DNA of 64,000 nucleotides. Source: an uncultured Chlamydia sp. Lineage in GTDB: Bacteria > Chlamydiota > Chlamydiia > Chlamydiales > Simkaniaceae. The stretch is from positions 186,001 through 250,000 of the forward strand of contig CAMGYI010000002.1 of the NCBI GenBank assembly GCA_946127115.1. The letters run 5' to 3'. Each line of letters starts with the position of its first letter. The stretch's first letter is position 1. Made by a program: the position numbers and the translations under genes. The notes beneath the pieces were generated by a model that was not told where the DNA came from, made no database searches, and saw only the letters and a program-made list of their open reading frames with translations. This document shows, in pieces, positions 16,145-23,892 of this stretch.

Positions 16145-17689
16145 ATGAAAGAAATTCTTCTAAATGTGACGTCAAAGGAAAAGCGATGTGCGATATTGAA
16201 GTTTGGAAAACTCCAAGACCTAATTGTTGAACGCAAGTCGAATAGGCAACTTACCGGGAATATCTACCGGGGAGAAGTCATCAATATCTTGCATAATATT
16301 CAATCGGCATTTATCGCGATTAATGAGGGGGAGAATGGATTTATCCATATCAGTGATATCGTAGAGAATACTCAGAAATTCCAAGAAATGTTCGATATGG
16401 AGTTCGACTGGGATTGCGAGCTCAGCTCTATCAAAACACGCGAGCTAAAAGACGCTGACATCTCCAAATTTATGGAGATCGGGCACCCTGTTCTTGTTCA
16501 GGTTGTAAAAGAACCAATAGGGTCCAAGGGAGCACGCCTTACTTCAAATATCACAATTCCAGGGCGGTATCTTGTCCTTCTTCCAAACACCCCGCATCGC
16601 GGAGTATCCCGAAAAATTATTGACCGCTCGGAGAGAGATAGACTCAAGAAAATTATTAAAGCTTTTGAAATGCCTCAAAAAATGGGGCTGATTTGCCGCA
16701 CTGCAAGCGCAAGTGCTTCAACGCAGGAGCTAATTGCAGAAGCCACAGAACTATTAAATGTTTGGGAGAAGATTCAGATAGACTTCAAGGAAAGCGAAGG
16801 ACCAGTCTGTCTTTATAGGGAATCCGATCTTGTTAAAAAGTCTGTACTAAAGGCAATCAATAAAAAATATACCCGAATGCTTGTAGATGACTACAAAACC
16901 TATCAGTATTGCCGTCAGGTCTACAGTCGGTGTAAGGGAGATCATGTTTTAAAACTTGAATGCTATCGGGATAAGATCCCAATGTTTGATCGCTTTGCTG
17001 TTGAAAATGAAATTGAACGATGTCTTCGGAGGAAAATCTGGCTTCAAAGTGGCGGATACCTTTTTTTTGACAAAACAGAGGCAATGTATACAATCGACGT
17101 CAACTCTGGACGAGGAAGTGCTTCAAAAGAAAATATCAATGTCGAAGAGACCCTTGTCCGTATTAACATGGAAGCAGCTGATGAAATCGCTCGTCAGCTT
17201 CGGATCCGGAATATTGGGGGGCTTGTCATCTGCGATTTTATTGATATGCGTTATCGTCGTAACCAAAGGCGCGTTTTAGACACTCTTAAAGAAGCAATGA
17301 AAGAGGATTCTGCAAAATGTACCATTTTAGGAATGAGTGACTTTGGCCTCGTTGAAATGACCAGGCAGCGTACGCGTGAATCACTTATTCAGACCCTCTT
17401 CACCCATTGCCCATATTGCAATGGAAAAGGAATCATCAAAAACTTTGAAAGTATCTCAATTGAAATTGAACGTGCGATCCAAAAATTGATGTCGCTCCAC
17501 AATAAAAGCAAAGTCGAATTAATTACCCACCCTCAATTGAATGATTACCTTGGAAAGGGAGATAAGCCTCTCTTAGAGAAGCTTGCTAAAAAATTGAAAG
17601 GTGAAATCTCTTTTAAAAGTAATGATGAACTACACTTAAACGGATTTGAATTTTACTCGATGGCTGATGGACAAAAAATTGAATGGTAG
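16145..17689 (+). CDS. rng: ribonuclease G/E family endoribonuclease
   Basis: A 514-residue RNase E/G catalytic core. It has an S1-like domain with GNIYRGEVINILHNIQSAFIAI and GENGFIHISDI, a 5'-sensor/RNase H segment, the metal-binding TIDVNSG with downstream LVICDFIDM, and a Zn-link with Cys-x2-Cys (HCPYCNGKGI). It lacks the long scaffold arm of RNase E, so it is RNase G-like. It acts in rRNA maturation and mRNA turnover. I prefer ATG 16145, preceded by GGTG; a GTG at 16136 is in frame. plsB starts inside its 3' end, as in Chlamydia. Confidence 0.92.
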   Translation: MKEILLNVTSKEKRCAILKFGKLQDLIVERKSNRQLTGNIYRGEVINILHNIQSAFIAINEGENGFIHISDIVENTQKFQEMFDMEFDWDCELSSIKTRELKDADISKFMEIGHPVLVQVVKEPIGSKGARLTSNITIPGRYLVLLPNTPHRGVSRKIIDRSERDRLKKIIKAFEMPQKMGLICRTASASASTQELIAEATELLNVWEKIQIDFKESEGPVCLYRESDLVKKSVLKAINKKYTRMLVDDYKTYQYCRQVYSRCKGDHVLKLECYRDKIPMFDRFAVENEIERCLRRKIWLQSGGYLFFDKTEAMYTIDVNSGRGSASKENINVEETLVRINMEAADEIARQLRIRNIGGLVICDFIDMRYRRNQRRVLDTLKEAMKEDSAKCTILGMSDFGLVEMTRQRTRESLIQTLFTHCPYCNGKGIIKNFESISIEIERAIQKLMSLHNKSKVELITHPQLNDYLGKGDKPLLEKLAKKLKGEISFKSNDELHLNGFEFYSMADGQKIEW

Positions 17690-18692
17690 CATTCAAGCTC
17701 TTCTAGCTAAAATTGATAAATTATCAGACTCGAAAGAGCTTCCTGAAAAGTACACGCAGATCTTGAAGGATTTTATTAGAAGCTATCAAGAAGTAATCCG
17801 GAATCATGGAAACGACCCTGAATCCTTTACAGATGTTTTTTATTCCTTTATTGAATTCATGAAAGAGCAGGTGCGTGATCCTTTTCAATTTAAGCCCTAT
17901 CATGAAAAAATGCGGTCCCCTATAGACTACTACAAGTTTGGTCTCGACTTTCTTAGACCTCTAGTTGATCTTCCCAACTCGACCATATCAGGAGTAAAAA
18001 ATATCGACTACATAGAGTCCCTTCTCAAAAAGAAAGAGAATGTCATTCTTTTTGCTAACCATCAAATTGAAGCCGATCCCCACGCTATCAGCATTCTACT
18101 CGAAAAAACTCATCCAAAATTTAGCGAGGAGCTTATTTTTGTTGCTGGCACAAGAGTCACCACTGATCCTTTTGCGATTCCTTTCAGCATGGGAAGAAAC
18201 CTTCTTTGTATTCATTCGAAAAAATACATCGATAATCCTCCTAAAGATCAACACAAAAAACAGATGCACAATAAAAGAACCATGGCTCGAATGGTAGAGC
18301 TCTTAAGCAAAGGGGGACATGCTATTTACGTTGCTCCCAGTGGAGGGAGAGACCGCATAAATGCAGATGGAATAATTGAGATCGCTCCTTTTGACCCCAG
18401 AAGTCTCGGAATGTATTATCTAATGGTCCAAAAAGCAAAAAAGCCAACACATTTTTTCCCTCTTTCTCTCTCAACGTACCACCTCCTTCCACCTCCAGAT
18501 ACAACTGAAACTGAGCTTGGAGAGACGCGGATTACTAGAGGCGGTGCAATCCATCTCCACTTCGGCAAGGAAATTGATATGGAACATTTTCCAGGAGCCG
18601 AAAAAGCTAAAGATAAAAAAGATTTAAGACGCATCCGCGCAGAATATCTCTGGGAATGTGTGAACCGTGAATATAAAAAATTCCCCAAATAG
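17667..18692 (+). CDS. plsB: glycerol-3-phosphate acyltransferase, chloroplast/ATS1-like
   Basis: A soluble-type glycerol-3-phosphate 1-O-acyltransferase, 341 residues. Acyltransferase block I is FANHQIEADPHAI (NHx4D, catalytic His), followed by a block with GGHAIYVAPSGGRDR. Chlamydial PlsB resembles the plant plastid enzyme rather than E. coli PlsB. The protein has an N-terminal helical domain as in the plastid form. The ATG at 17667 lies inside rng (23-base overlap); a TTG at 17646 would extend it by seven residues. It is followed 9 bases later by ptr. Confidence 0.9.
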   Translation: MDKKLNGSIQALLAKIDKLSDSKELPEKYTQILKDFIRSYQEVIRNHGNDPESFTDVFYSFIEFMKEQVRDPFQFKPYHEKMRSPIDYYKFGLDFLRPLVDLPNSTISGVKNIDYIESLLKKKENVILFANHQIEADPHAISILLEKTHPKFSEELIFVAGTRVTTDPFAIPFSMGRNLLCIHSKKYIDNPPKDQHKKQMHNKRTMARMVELLSKGGHAIYVAPSGGRDRINADGIIEIAPFDPRSLGMYYLMVQKAKKPTHFFPLSLSTYHLLPPPDTTETELGETRITRGGAIHLHFGKEIDMEHFPGAEKAKDKKDLRRIRAEYLWECVNREYKKFPK

Positions 18693-18701
18693 GGAGGCGT
18701 T

Positions 18702-21593
18702 ATGAAACGACTAATAGCATTATTACTGATTACAATTGGGGGAGGTGCTGAAAACGCCCAAGGCTATATTGAAGTCCAAGATCAATCCCACCTGCAGATA
18801 TTGACACCTTCCCTCTCTGAGCGTAAAACAGCAAAAATTCGTCTTGAGAACGGTTTAGAGGCCTACCTTATTTCTGATCCGAAAGCTGATCAATCGGGAG
18901 CGGCTCTTTCAATGGAAGCTGGTTCCTGGAATGATGATCCTAACTATGCTGGAATTGCCCACTTTCTAGAACACCTCTTATTTTTAGGATCGAAGACCTA
19001 CCCCGAAGAAAACTCTTATGAAAAACAAGTTCTGGACAATGGGGGAGTATTCAATGCGTATACCTCTACGGATCGCACTGTCTACATTTTCTCAGTAAAC
19101 AATGATGCCTATTCAACAACCCTTGATATGTTTAGCCACATGTTTATCGACCCCCTATTTACCGCATCTGGGATTGGGAGAGAGCTCCATGCTGTCGATC
19201 AAGAACACGATAAGAACATCGAAAGTGATGGAAGCCGCGGATGGATGGTTTTTAAAGAAATTGGAAACCCTGCACACCCAAACGCTCTCTTCAGTACAGG
19301 AAATGCAGAAACGCTCGGAGGAATACCTAGAGAAACGGTCGTTAATTGGCACAAAAAAAACTACAGCGCTGATCGGGCCCACCTCACTCTTTATTCAACA
19401 TTGCCAATTGAAGAACTCAAGGCTCTAGCTACGCGCCAATTTTCAGCTATCCCCAAAGTAAGTTCTCAATTTCAACTCCCTCGAGAGAAGCTGTTTTCAG
19501 AAAAGCAAGAAGGACAGATTGTTGCGATAAAGCCTATCAAAGACATGCGTAATCTCTCTATTGAGTGGGAACTCCCCAAGGAATTTGTTCAAAATTTCGA
19601 TAATCGCTCTGACGATCTTCTGGGATATATCATTGGAGGTCGACACGAAAACAGTCTATACTCGCAGCTTAAGAGAGAAGAGCTTGTCGAAAACACTTCT
19701 TCTAACATGTTTCGCTTAAGCAAAGAATCGGGAATTTTTTACATCAGTTTTGATCTTACACCTCTAGGCGTAACGCAATTTGAAACAGTAATTGAACGAT
19801 GTTTTCAAACCCTCAATTCCTTGAAATCAAGTGGAATCCCCCCGTATATTTTCCATGAACTTAAAAACATGTCTAAGATTAATTACGAATATCAGTCTCG
19901 AGTCGCTCCTTTTTCATTCGTCACAAACCATGCGCATCAAATGATCGATGAACCGCTAGAAACCTATCCATTGAAAACGATCATGCCCACAACCTATGAT
20001 GCTAGTGAATCCCAAGAATTCCTCGAGCTTCTTTCTCCGGGAGCAGCCGTTTATTTCCTCGTCGCCTCTCCGGAGCTTTCAGGTATCGATCCAGATAAAA
20101 ACGAGCAATGGTCAGGAGTTGAATATGCGATCCGAAAAATCCCAGACCAGTCTCTAGCAGCGTGGAGCGGTATCCCCTTGCATCCGCACATAGCACTTCC
20201 TGAACAAAATACGTATATTCCAAATGACCTTAAATTGGTCACGCGTCCTTTGGATGGTGAAATAATCGCCACTCCACACCCAAAAAAACTTATATCAAAT
20301 GATTTGGGAGAACTCTACTTCTGGGAAGATACACAATACCAAGTCCCTGAAGTTTCTTGGATCTTCAATATTAGCTCCCCTTATATCGATGGAACGCCCC
20401 GTCAAATGGTACTCATAGATTTATTTTGCTACGCACTAGATGAGAAACTCGCCTCTACATTGACCTACGCAAATGCCGCCTCTTTAAGTTTTGCTACCGG
20501 TCCTCAGAATCTCAAGCTCATCATGATGGTAAACGGCTATAGCGAAAAAGCTTCCCTCTTATTAGAAGAGGTTCTAAAGCAGGCAAAGAGATGTCACATG
20601 ACAAAAGAGGAGTTTGACCTTTATACCGCATCGCTTAAAAGCTCTTACGCCAACCAAGGAAAGGCGATGCCCATTTTTCAAGCAAATGAAATTTCAACGA
20701 ACCTTCTCTTTAATAACTCTCCTAAACACACCGATAAGCTTGCCATCCTCGAAAACCTCCGCTATGAAGATTATCTCTCATTTGCTGACAAGCTTTTTAG
20801 AGAAACCTATATTGAAGCAATCCTCATTGGAAACATGATAGAAAAAGACGCTCAAAATGTTTGGGAAACCATCACAGAAAAACTCGCCCACACATCCTAT
20901 CCTAAGAAGAATCACGAGAGAAAGCAAATGTTGACCCTTTCTCCTTTTCAAGGTCCTTACAAGATTCATGAACAAACCGAAAGTCTTGGAAATGCCGCCA
21001 TCCTTGTGATTCAAGAAGGAGCTATGACATTCCCAAAAAAAGCTTCCCACCTCGTGCTCGGAATTGGGCTGCAGGAAGACTTCTTTGATACTCTCAGAAC
21101 GAAGCAACAAACCGCTTATTTTGCAAGAGCTGGAAGCCAAGAAGAAGAAGAGCAACTCTTTAATACCTTCATGGTTCAATCCACCTCTCACCAGCCAGAT
21201 GAGCTAATCGCCCGCTTTGAGCTCTTCCTCGAAACCTACATCAAAGACTTTGAATCAACACTCTCAGAAGGACGCTTTGAAGTTCTCCGAGGTAATGCGA
21301 TTACCCTTCTTGAAACTCCCCCAACGAACCTCTCTCAAATGGCATTCGATTTGAATAAGCTTGCCTTTACCTTCAAGGGAGACTTCAATAGACGGGAAAA
21401 GCTGATTGCCTCTCTTAGGAGCCTAACCTATGAAGATTTCAAAGCAGACACGATTTCTTTCCTCTCGCGGAAAAACTCACGTCGTATTGCCATCATGCTT
21501 GAAGGTAAACAGCCAAAGGGAAAAGCCTTCCGCTATGAAGACGTTACTGCTGAAGTTCTTAAAAGCGAAGGAACCTACATTTCTCTTCCATAA
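18702..21593 (+). CDS. ptr: secreted insulinase-family (M16) metalloprotease
   Basis: A 963-residue M16A protease (pitrilysin/insulysin class). A cleavable-looking signal peptide (residues 1-21, RLIALLLITIGGGAENAQG) is followed by the inverted zinc motif His87-x2-Glu90-His91 in AHFLEHLLFLGSKTYPEENSY. A downstream Glu region (AVDQEHDKN) supplies the third ligand. Three further inactive M16 repeats fill the ~100-kDa length. It probably degrades peptides in the periplasm. Chlamydia has the same neighbour order (ptr beside plsB and rng). Shine-Dalgarno GGAGG lies 5 bases before the ATG. Confidence 0.92.
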   Translation: MKRLIALLLITIGGGAENAQGYIEVQDQSHLQILTPSLSERKTAKIRLENGLEAYLISDPKADQSGAALSMEAGSWNDDPNYAGIAHFLEHLLFLGSKTYPEENSYEKQVLDNGGVFNAYTSTDRTVYIFSVNNDAYSTTLDMFSHMFIDPLFTASGIGRELHAVDQEHDKNIESDGSRGWMVFKEIGNPAHPNALFSTGNAETLGGIPRETVVNWHKKNYSADRAHLTLYSTLPIEELKALATRQFSAIPKVSSQFQLPREKLFSEKQEGQIVAIKPIKDMRNLSIEWELPKEFVQNFDNRSDDLLGYIIGGRHENSLYSQLKREELVENTSSNMFRLSKESGIFYISFDLTPLGVTQFETVIERCFQTLNSLKSSGIPPYIFHELKNMSKINYEYQSRVAPFSFVTNHAHQMIDEPLETYPLKTIMPTTYDASESQEFLELLSPGAAVYFLVASPELSGIDPDKNEQWSGVEYAIRKIPDQSLAAWSGIPLHPHIALPEQNTYIPNDLKLVTRPLDGEIIATPHPKKLISNDLGELYFWEDTQYQVPEVSWIFNISSPYIDGTPRQMVLIDLFCYALDEKLASTLTYANAASLSFATGPQNLKLIMMVNGYSEKASLLLEEVLKQAKRCHMTKEEFDLYTASLKSSYANQGKAMPIFQANEISTNLLFNNSPKHTDKLAILENLRYEDYLSFADKLFRETYIEAILIGNMIEKDAQNVWETITEKLAHTSYPKKNHERKQMLTLSPFQGPYKIHEQTESLGNAAILVIQEGAMTFPKKASHLVLGIGLQEDFFDTLRTKQQTAYFARAGSQEEEEQLFNTFMVQSTSHQPDELIARFELFLETYIKDFESTLSEGRFEVLRGNAITLLETPPTNLSQMAFDLNKLAFTFKGDFNRREKLIASLRSLTYEDFKADTISFLSRKNSRRIAIMLEGKQPKGKAFRYEDVTAEVLKSEGTYISLP

Positions 21594-21641
21594 TGAATTA
21601 TGAGGGAGAAATGTATTTCGCTCTTTTCGCTTTGCATTAAA

Positions 21642-21657
21642 TACTACAATTGTAGTA
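21642..21657. promoter_or_regulatory. BlaI-type operator 1 (before the blaI-like gene)
   Basis: TACTACAATTGTAGTA is a perfect 16-bp palindrome, 10 bases upstream of the BlaI-like start codon. It fits the TACTAC-N4-GTAGTA class of sites bound by BlaI/MecI repressors. Its position suggests autorepression. Confidence 0.8.
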
Positions 21658-21667
21658 AGTTTTGTGC

Positions 21668-22030
21668 ATGTGTGCAAGACGATCATTTGGCGAGTTAGAA
21701 TTAGCAATACTCAACCTCTTTTCAAAGAGCGCTGAAGGCCTTACCGTCTCCGACGTAATGAAAAGACTAGGAAGCCGCAATGCTTACACCACAATCATGA
21801 CTGTGATGACCCGTCTCTTTGAAAAAGGGGCGCTTAAAAGAACCAAGCAGGGGAGAAGCTATCTCTACTCTAAGAAAAAGTCTCCCCTTCTGAAACGACT
21901 AAAGTCTCGACTCCTCGGAGCGAGTCCCTCTGAGATCTTTAGCACCTTTTTAGAAGAAGAAGTCGCGCCGCAAGAAATGGAAAAAATCGAAAAGATGATT
22001 CGAGAGTATAAGCAAAAATGGAACTCGTAG
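21668..22030 (+). CDS. BlaI/MecI-family winged-helix repressor
   Basis: A 120-residue protein. It starts with the family pattern FGELELAILNLFSKSAEGLTVSDVM and has the recognition helix region NAYTTIMTVMTRLFEKGALKRTKQGRSYLY. A C-terminal dimerisation helix contains the zone where BlaR1 proteases cut related repressors. Such proteins bind TACA/TGTA palindromes and are inactivated by cleavage through the partner M56 protease. The partner follows immediately with a 13-base overlap. Two matching operators flank the module. ATG 21668 is preferred over the TTG at 21662. Confidence 0.88.
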   Translation: MCARRSFGELELAILNLFSKSAEGLTVSDVMKRLGSRNAYTTIMTVMTRLFEKGALKRTKQGRSYLYSKKKSPLLKRLKSRLLGASPSEIFSTFLEEEVAPQEMEKIEKMIREYKQKWNS

Positions 22031-23016
22031 CGCGTTACATCTTTAATATTCTTTTTGGCTCAATTCTAACCTTTTACATGTCACTGCTTCTTCTCATGAT
22101 CATCCGCCTAGTTATTCGAAGTTATCGAGCCCTTTATTATTTATATCTGATTCCTTTCATGAAGGTATTTTATGACCTCTTCTTTATGGATCACTCCTTC
22201 TGGGTTTTTCTCCACAGGAAGAATGTCCTCAATGCGATTCCAAATAGCCGCATATTGTCTGCCTATTTAGAAATTAAAGGAAAGCCATTTGCTGGGGTGC
22301 GCCTCCATTTCATAGACGGAAAAACTTTTTCAGTCGGAGATGTTGGCGCTGAAACGATTGGAGTACCTCTACTTGCTGTGGACAGCAGCTTAGTTGCCTT
22401 GTTGACTCTATTCTCACTGGCCCGTTTCATTTTTCGCCTCTATAAGGCACTGCAGTGGCAGCGCAGACTGTCTCTCGAAAGGATTGGTCCAAAACTCCAC
22501 TCCATTTCTGCAACGCTTAAAAGCCCCATGCTGATTGGAATATGGAAGTCTCGCATTGTGATCCCCAAACATCTACTGGAGACTTTATCAGACAAAGAAA
22601 CCCAAGCAATTTATCACCATGAAAGACAACACTTTCTATGGAAAGACAATCTCCTTTCAATCATCTGCGACTGCATTTCTGCTTTATTCTGGTTCATCCC
22701 TTTTCGGCAAATTATTTTAAGAAAAGCCTCCTTTTACCGAGAACTCGCTTGCGACTCCAAATCTGAAATGGAGCACCTTCTAGGAGCCTTGCAGAAGACT
22801 GCGACCTTGATGTCCCCTATCGCCTCCCTTGCCTTTTCTTCCTCTGACCGTATTACCCTGGCTGCTCCGCAAGAAAACTCCAGGAAGGGTCGCATCGACT
22901 CTTTCCTTCTTTACTATCCTTGGGGGTGGGGCTTTCATTTTTGCAAGCCAATTCCTCCCCTTTTAAAAAATTTTAACCTTAAATACTACATACGTAGTAA
23001 TTGGAAAATACCATGA
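22018..23016 (+). CDS. BlaR1/MecR1-like M56 membrane metalloprotease
   Basis: A 332-residue membrane protein with hydrophobic N-terminal segments (about residues 7-32 and 120-140). The M56 zinc protease signature is His201-Glu-Arg-Gln-His205 in YHHERQHFLWKDN, plus the third-ligand Glu242 in ELACDSK. It lacks the extracellular penicillin-binding sensor of true BlaR1, so the inducing signal is unknown. It should cleave the BlaI-like repressor. The last ~35 codons run through operator 2 and end on the ATGA of the next gene. Two other frames also give short hydrophobic tails here, so a recent frameshift near 22895-22910 is possible. Confidence 0.82.
   Translation: MELVARYIFNILFGSILTFYMSLLLLMIIRLVIRSYRALYYLYLIPFMKVFYDLFFMDHSFWVFLHRKNVLNAIPNSRILSAYLEIKGKPFAGVRLHFIDGKTFSVGDVGAETIGVPLLAVDSSLVALLTLFSLARFIFRLYKALQWQRRLSLERIGPKLHSISATLKSPMLIGIWKSRIVIPKHLLETLSDKETQAIYHHERQHFLWKDNLLSIICDCISALFWFIPFRQIILRKASFYRELACDSKSEMEHLLGALQKTATLMSPIASLAFSSSDRITLAAPQENSRKGRIDSFLLYYPWGWGFHFCKPIPPLLKNFNLKYYIRSNWKIP
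22984..22999. promoter_or_regulatory. BlaI-type operator 2 (before the small secreted protein)
   Basis: TACTACATACGTAGTA has the same TACTAC and GTAGTA half-sites with a 4-base spacer as operator 1. It lies 13 bases upstream of the next ATG, inside the 3' end of the M56 gene. It implies a second BlaI-controlled transcript. Confidence 0.72.
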
Positions 23017-23396
23017 AGAAATTAGCCCTTACACTCCTTGCACTCACAACAACCATCTTTGCCCATGAGAAAGAGATTGCCCTTTCAGAAATCCATGAGG
23101 CACTCGCGCCTATGAATGATATGAGCTCCCTGATTATCAAAGTGAATCCAGGTGACGTTCTCCCTATTCACTTTCAGATGAGCGGAAATGTGCTTCAACT
23201 TGAACACACTCCTGAAAATGGAACGATCAAAGCAAGGGAGCCTCTCTATATCAAAATCGAGCCTTTCTTTCTCTTTAGTCAGGATAAAAAAGAATGGAAG
23301 TCCTTTGAATCCTACTTTACAGGAATACTTGGGGTTTCAGTTGGTAGTAAATCACTCCCCTCTGGTGAAATCTTCCTAGACCTCAATAGACGTTAA
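23013..23396 (+). CDS. small secreted protein, probable BlaI-regulon target
   Basis: A 127-residue protein with a signal peptide (MKKLALTLLALTTTIFA, predicted cleavage before HEKE). The mature part is beta-rich, about 110 residues, with no cysteine and no recognised family. The start overlaps the stop of the M56 gene (ATGA), and a BlaI-type operator lies just before it. The 3' part plus terminator is duplicated 11.5 kb away as a broken copy. The function is unknown; regulation suggests an envelope-stress or inhibitor-response role (inference). Confidence 0.65.
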   Translation: MKKLALTLLALTTTIFAHEKEIALSEIHEALAPMNDMSSLIIKVNPGDVLPIHFQMSGNVLQLEHTPENGTIKAREPLYIKIEPFFLFSQDKKEWKSFESYFTGILGVSVGSKSLPSGEIFLDLNRR

Positions 23397-23558
23397 TCCT
23401 CTCCTATCGAGCTCCAACTTTCGTTGGAGCTTATTCTCTTGCTAAATGGCCATATTCACCAAGCTGCGGAGGGCTTCGATAAGAAGCACATTAAGCGGAA
23501 ACCAGATAGGACCACGCCAATTGGAGTTTCCCCCAAAAAGGCGACTCTTTGATTCACC
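23270..23558. repeat. left copy of duplicated border segment (gene 3' end + glycosidase fragment)
   Basis: The 3' end of the small secreted gene, its terminator and the sequence up to AAGCTGC (23467) match 34831-35020. From 23468 to 23558 the sequence matches 35313-35403, inside the glycosidase gene. Relative to the right copy, 292 bases (35021-35312) are missing. This strip is therefore a glycosidase-gene fragment adjoining an intact small gene. Confidence 0.88.
23410..23440. terminator. Rho-independent terminator (copy 1)
   Basis: AGCTCCAAC (23410-23418) pairs with GTTGGAGCT (23423-23431) around TTTC and is followed by TATTCTCTT. The same hairpin recurs at 34963-34984 in the duplicated block. 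Confidence 0.8.
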
Positions 23559-23725
23559 CTCACTTCTTTCACGGAAAGACTCCGGAGCAATCTATCTAGG
23601 ATAGATAGTACAAGAGATTACATTCGAAGGGTTTGTTAGGATCCGAATGGTCTAGGAGGAGTGAAGGCCAGTACATAGTTTCCTCTGATTTTATGGATCT
23701 TACCCCCCGTGAACTTACCATTGCC
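23551..23725. repeat. direct repeat A, left copy (transposase-tail fragment)
   Basis: This segment matches 34650-34821 in the same orientation with scattered substitutions and small indels, from GATTC(A/G)CCCTCAC to GAACTTACCA. In this copy the reading frame is destroyed. The junction with the glycosidase fragment shows GATTCxCC microhomology. The rest of 23397-23892 is a terminator, the border fragment and AT-rich sequence before the giant gene; no intact gene is seen there. Confidence 0.82.
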
Positions 23726-23892
23726 GCCTTTCATTGTTGAAAGAGTGTCAAGAAGCGATTTTTTCAAAGCAATCTATTTTTTAAACATTATTCTATGGAA
23801 TGAGAATGTTATTTTATGTTATCTTATTCGAAATAATATCAATTTAAAACTTAAAAAGTATATTTTTATTTTGGATAATTTGGGGTTGTTTA

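Noticed and set aside
22018-23016. Beta-lactam resistance locus
   Set aside because: The M56 protein lacks the penicillin-binding sensor domain and no beta-lactamase or PBP2a-like gene is adjacent.
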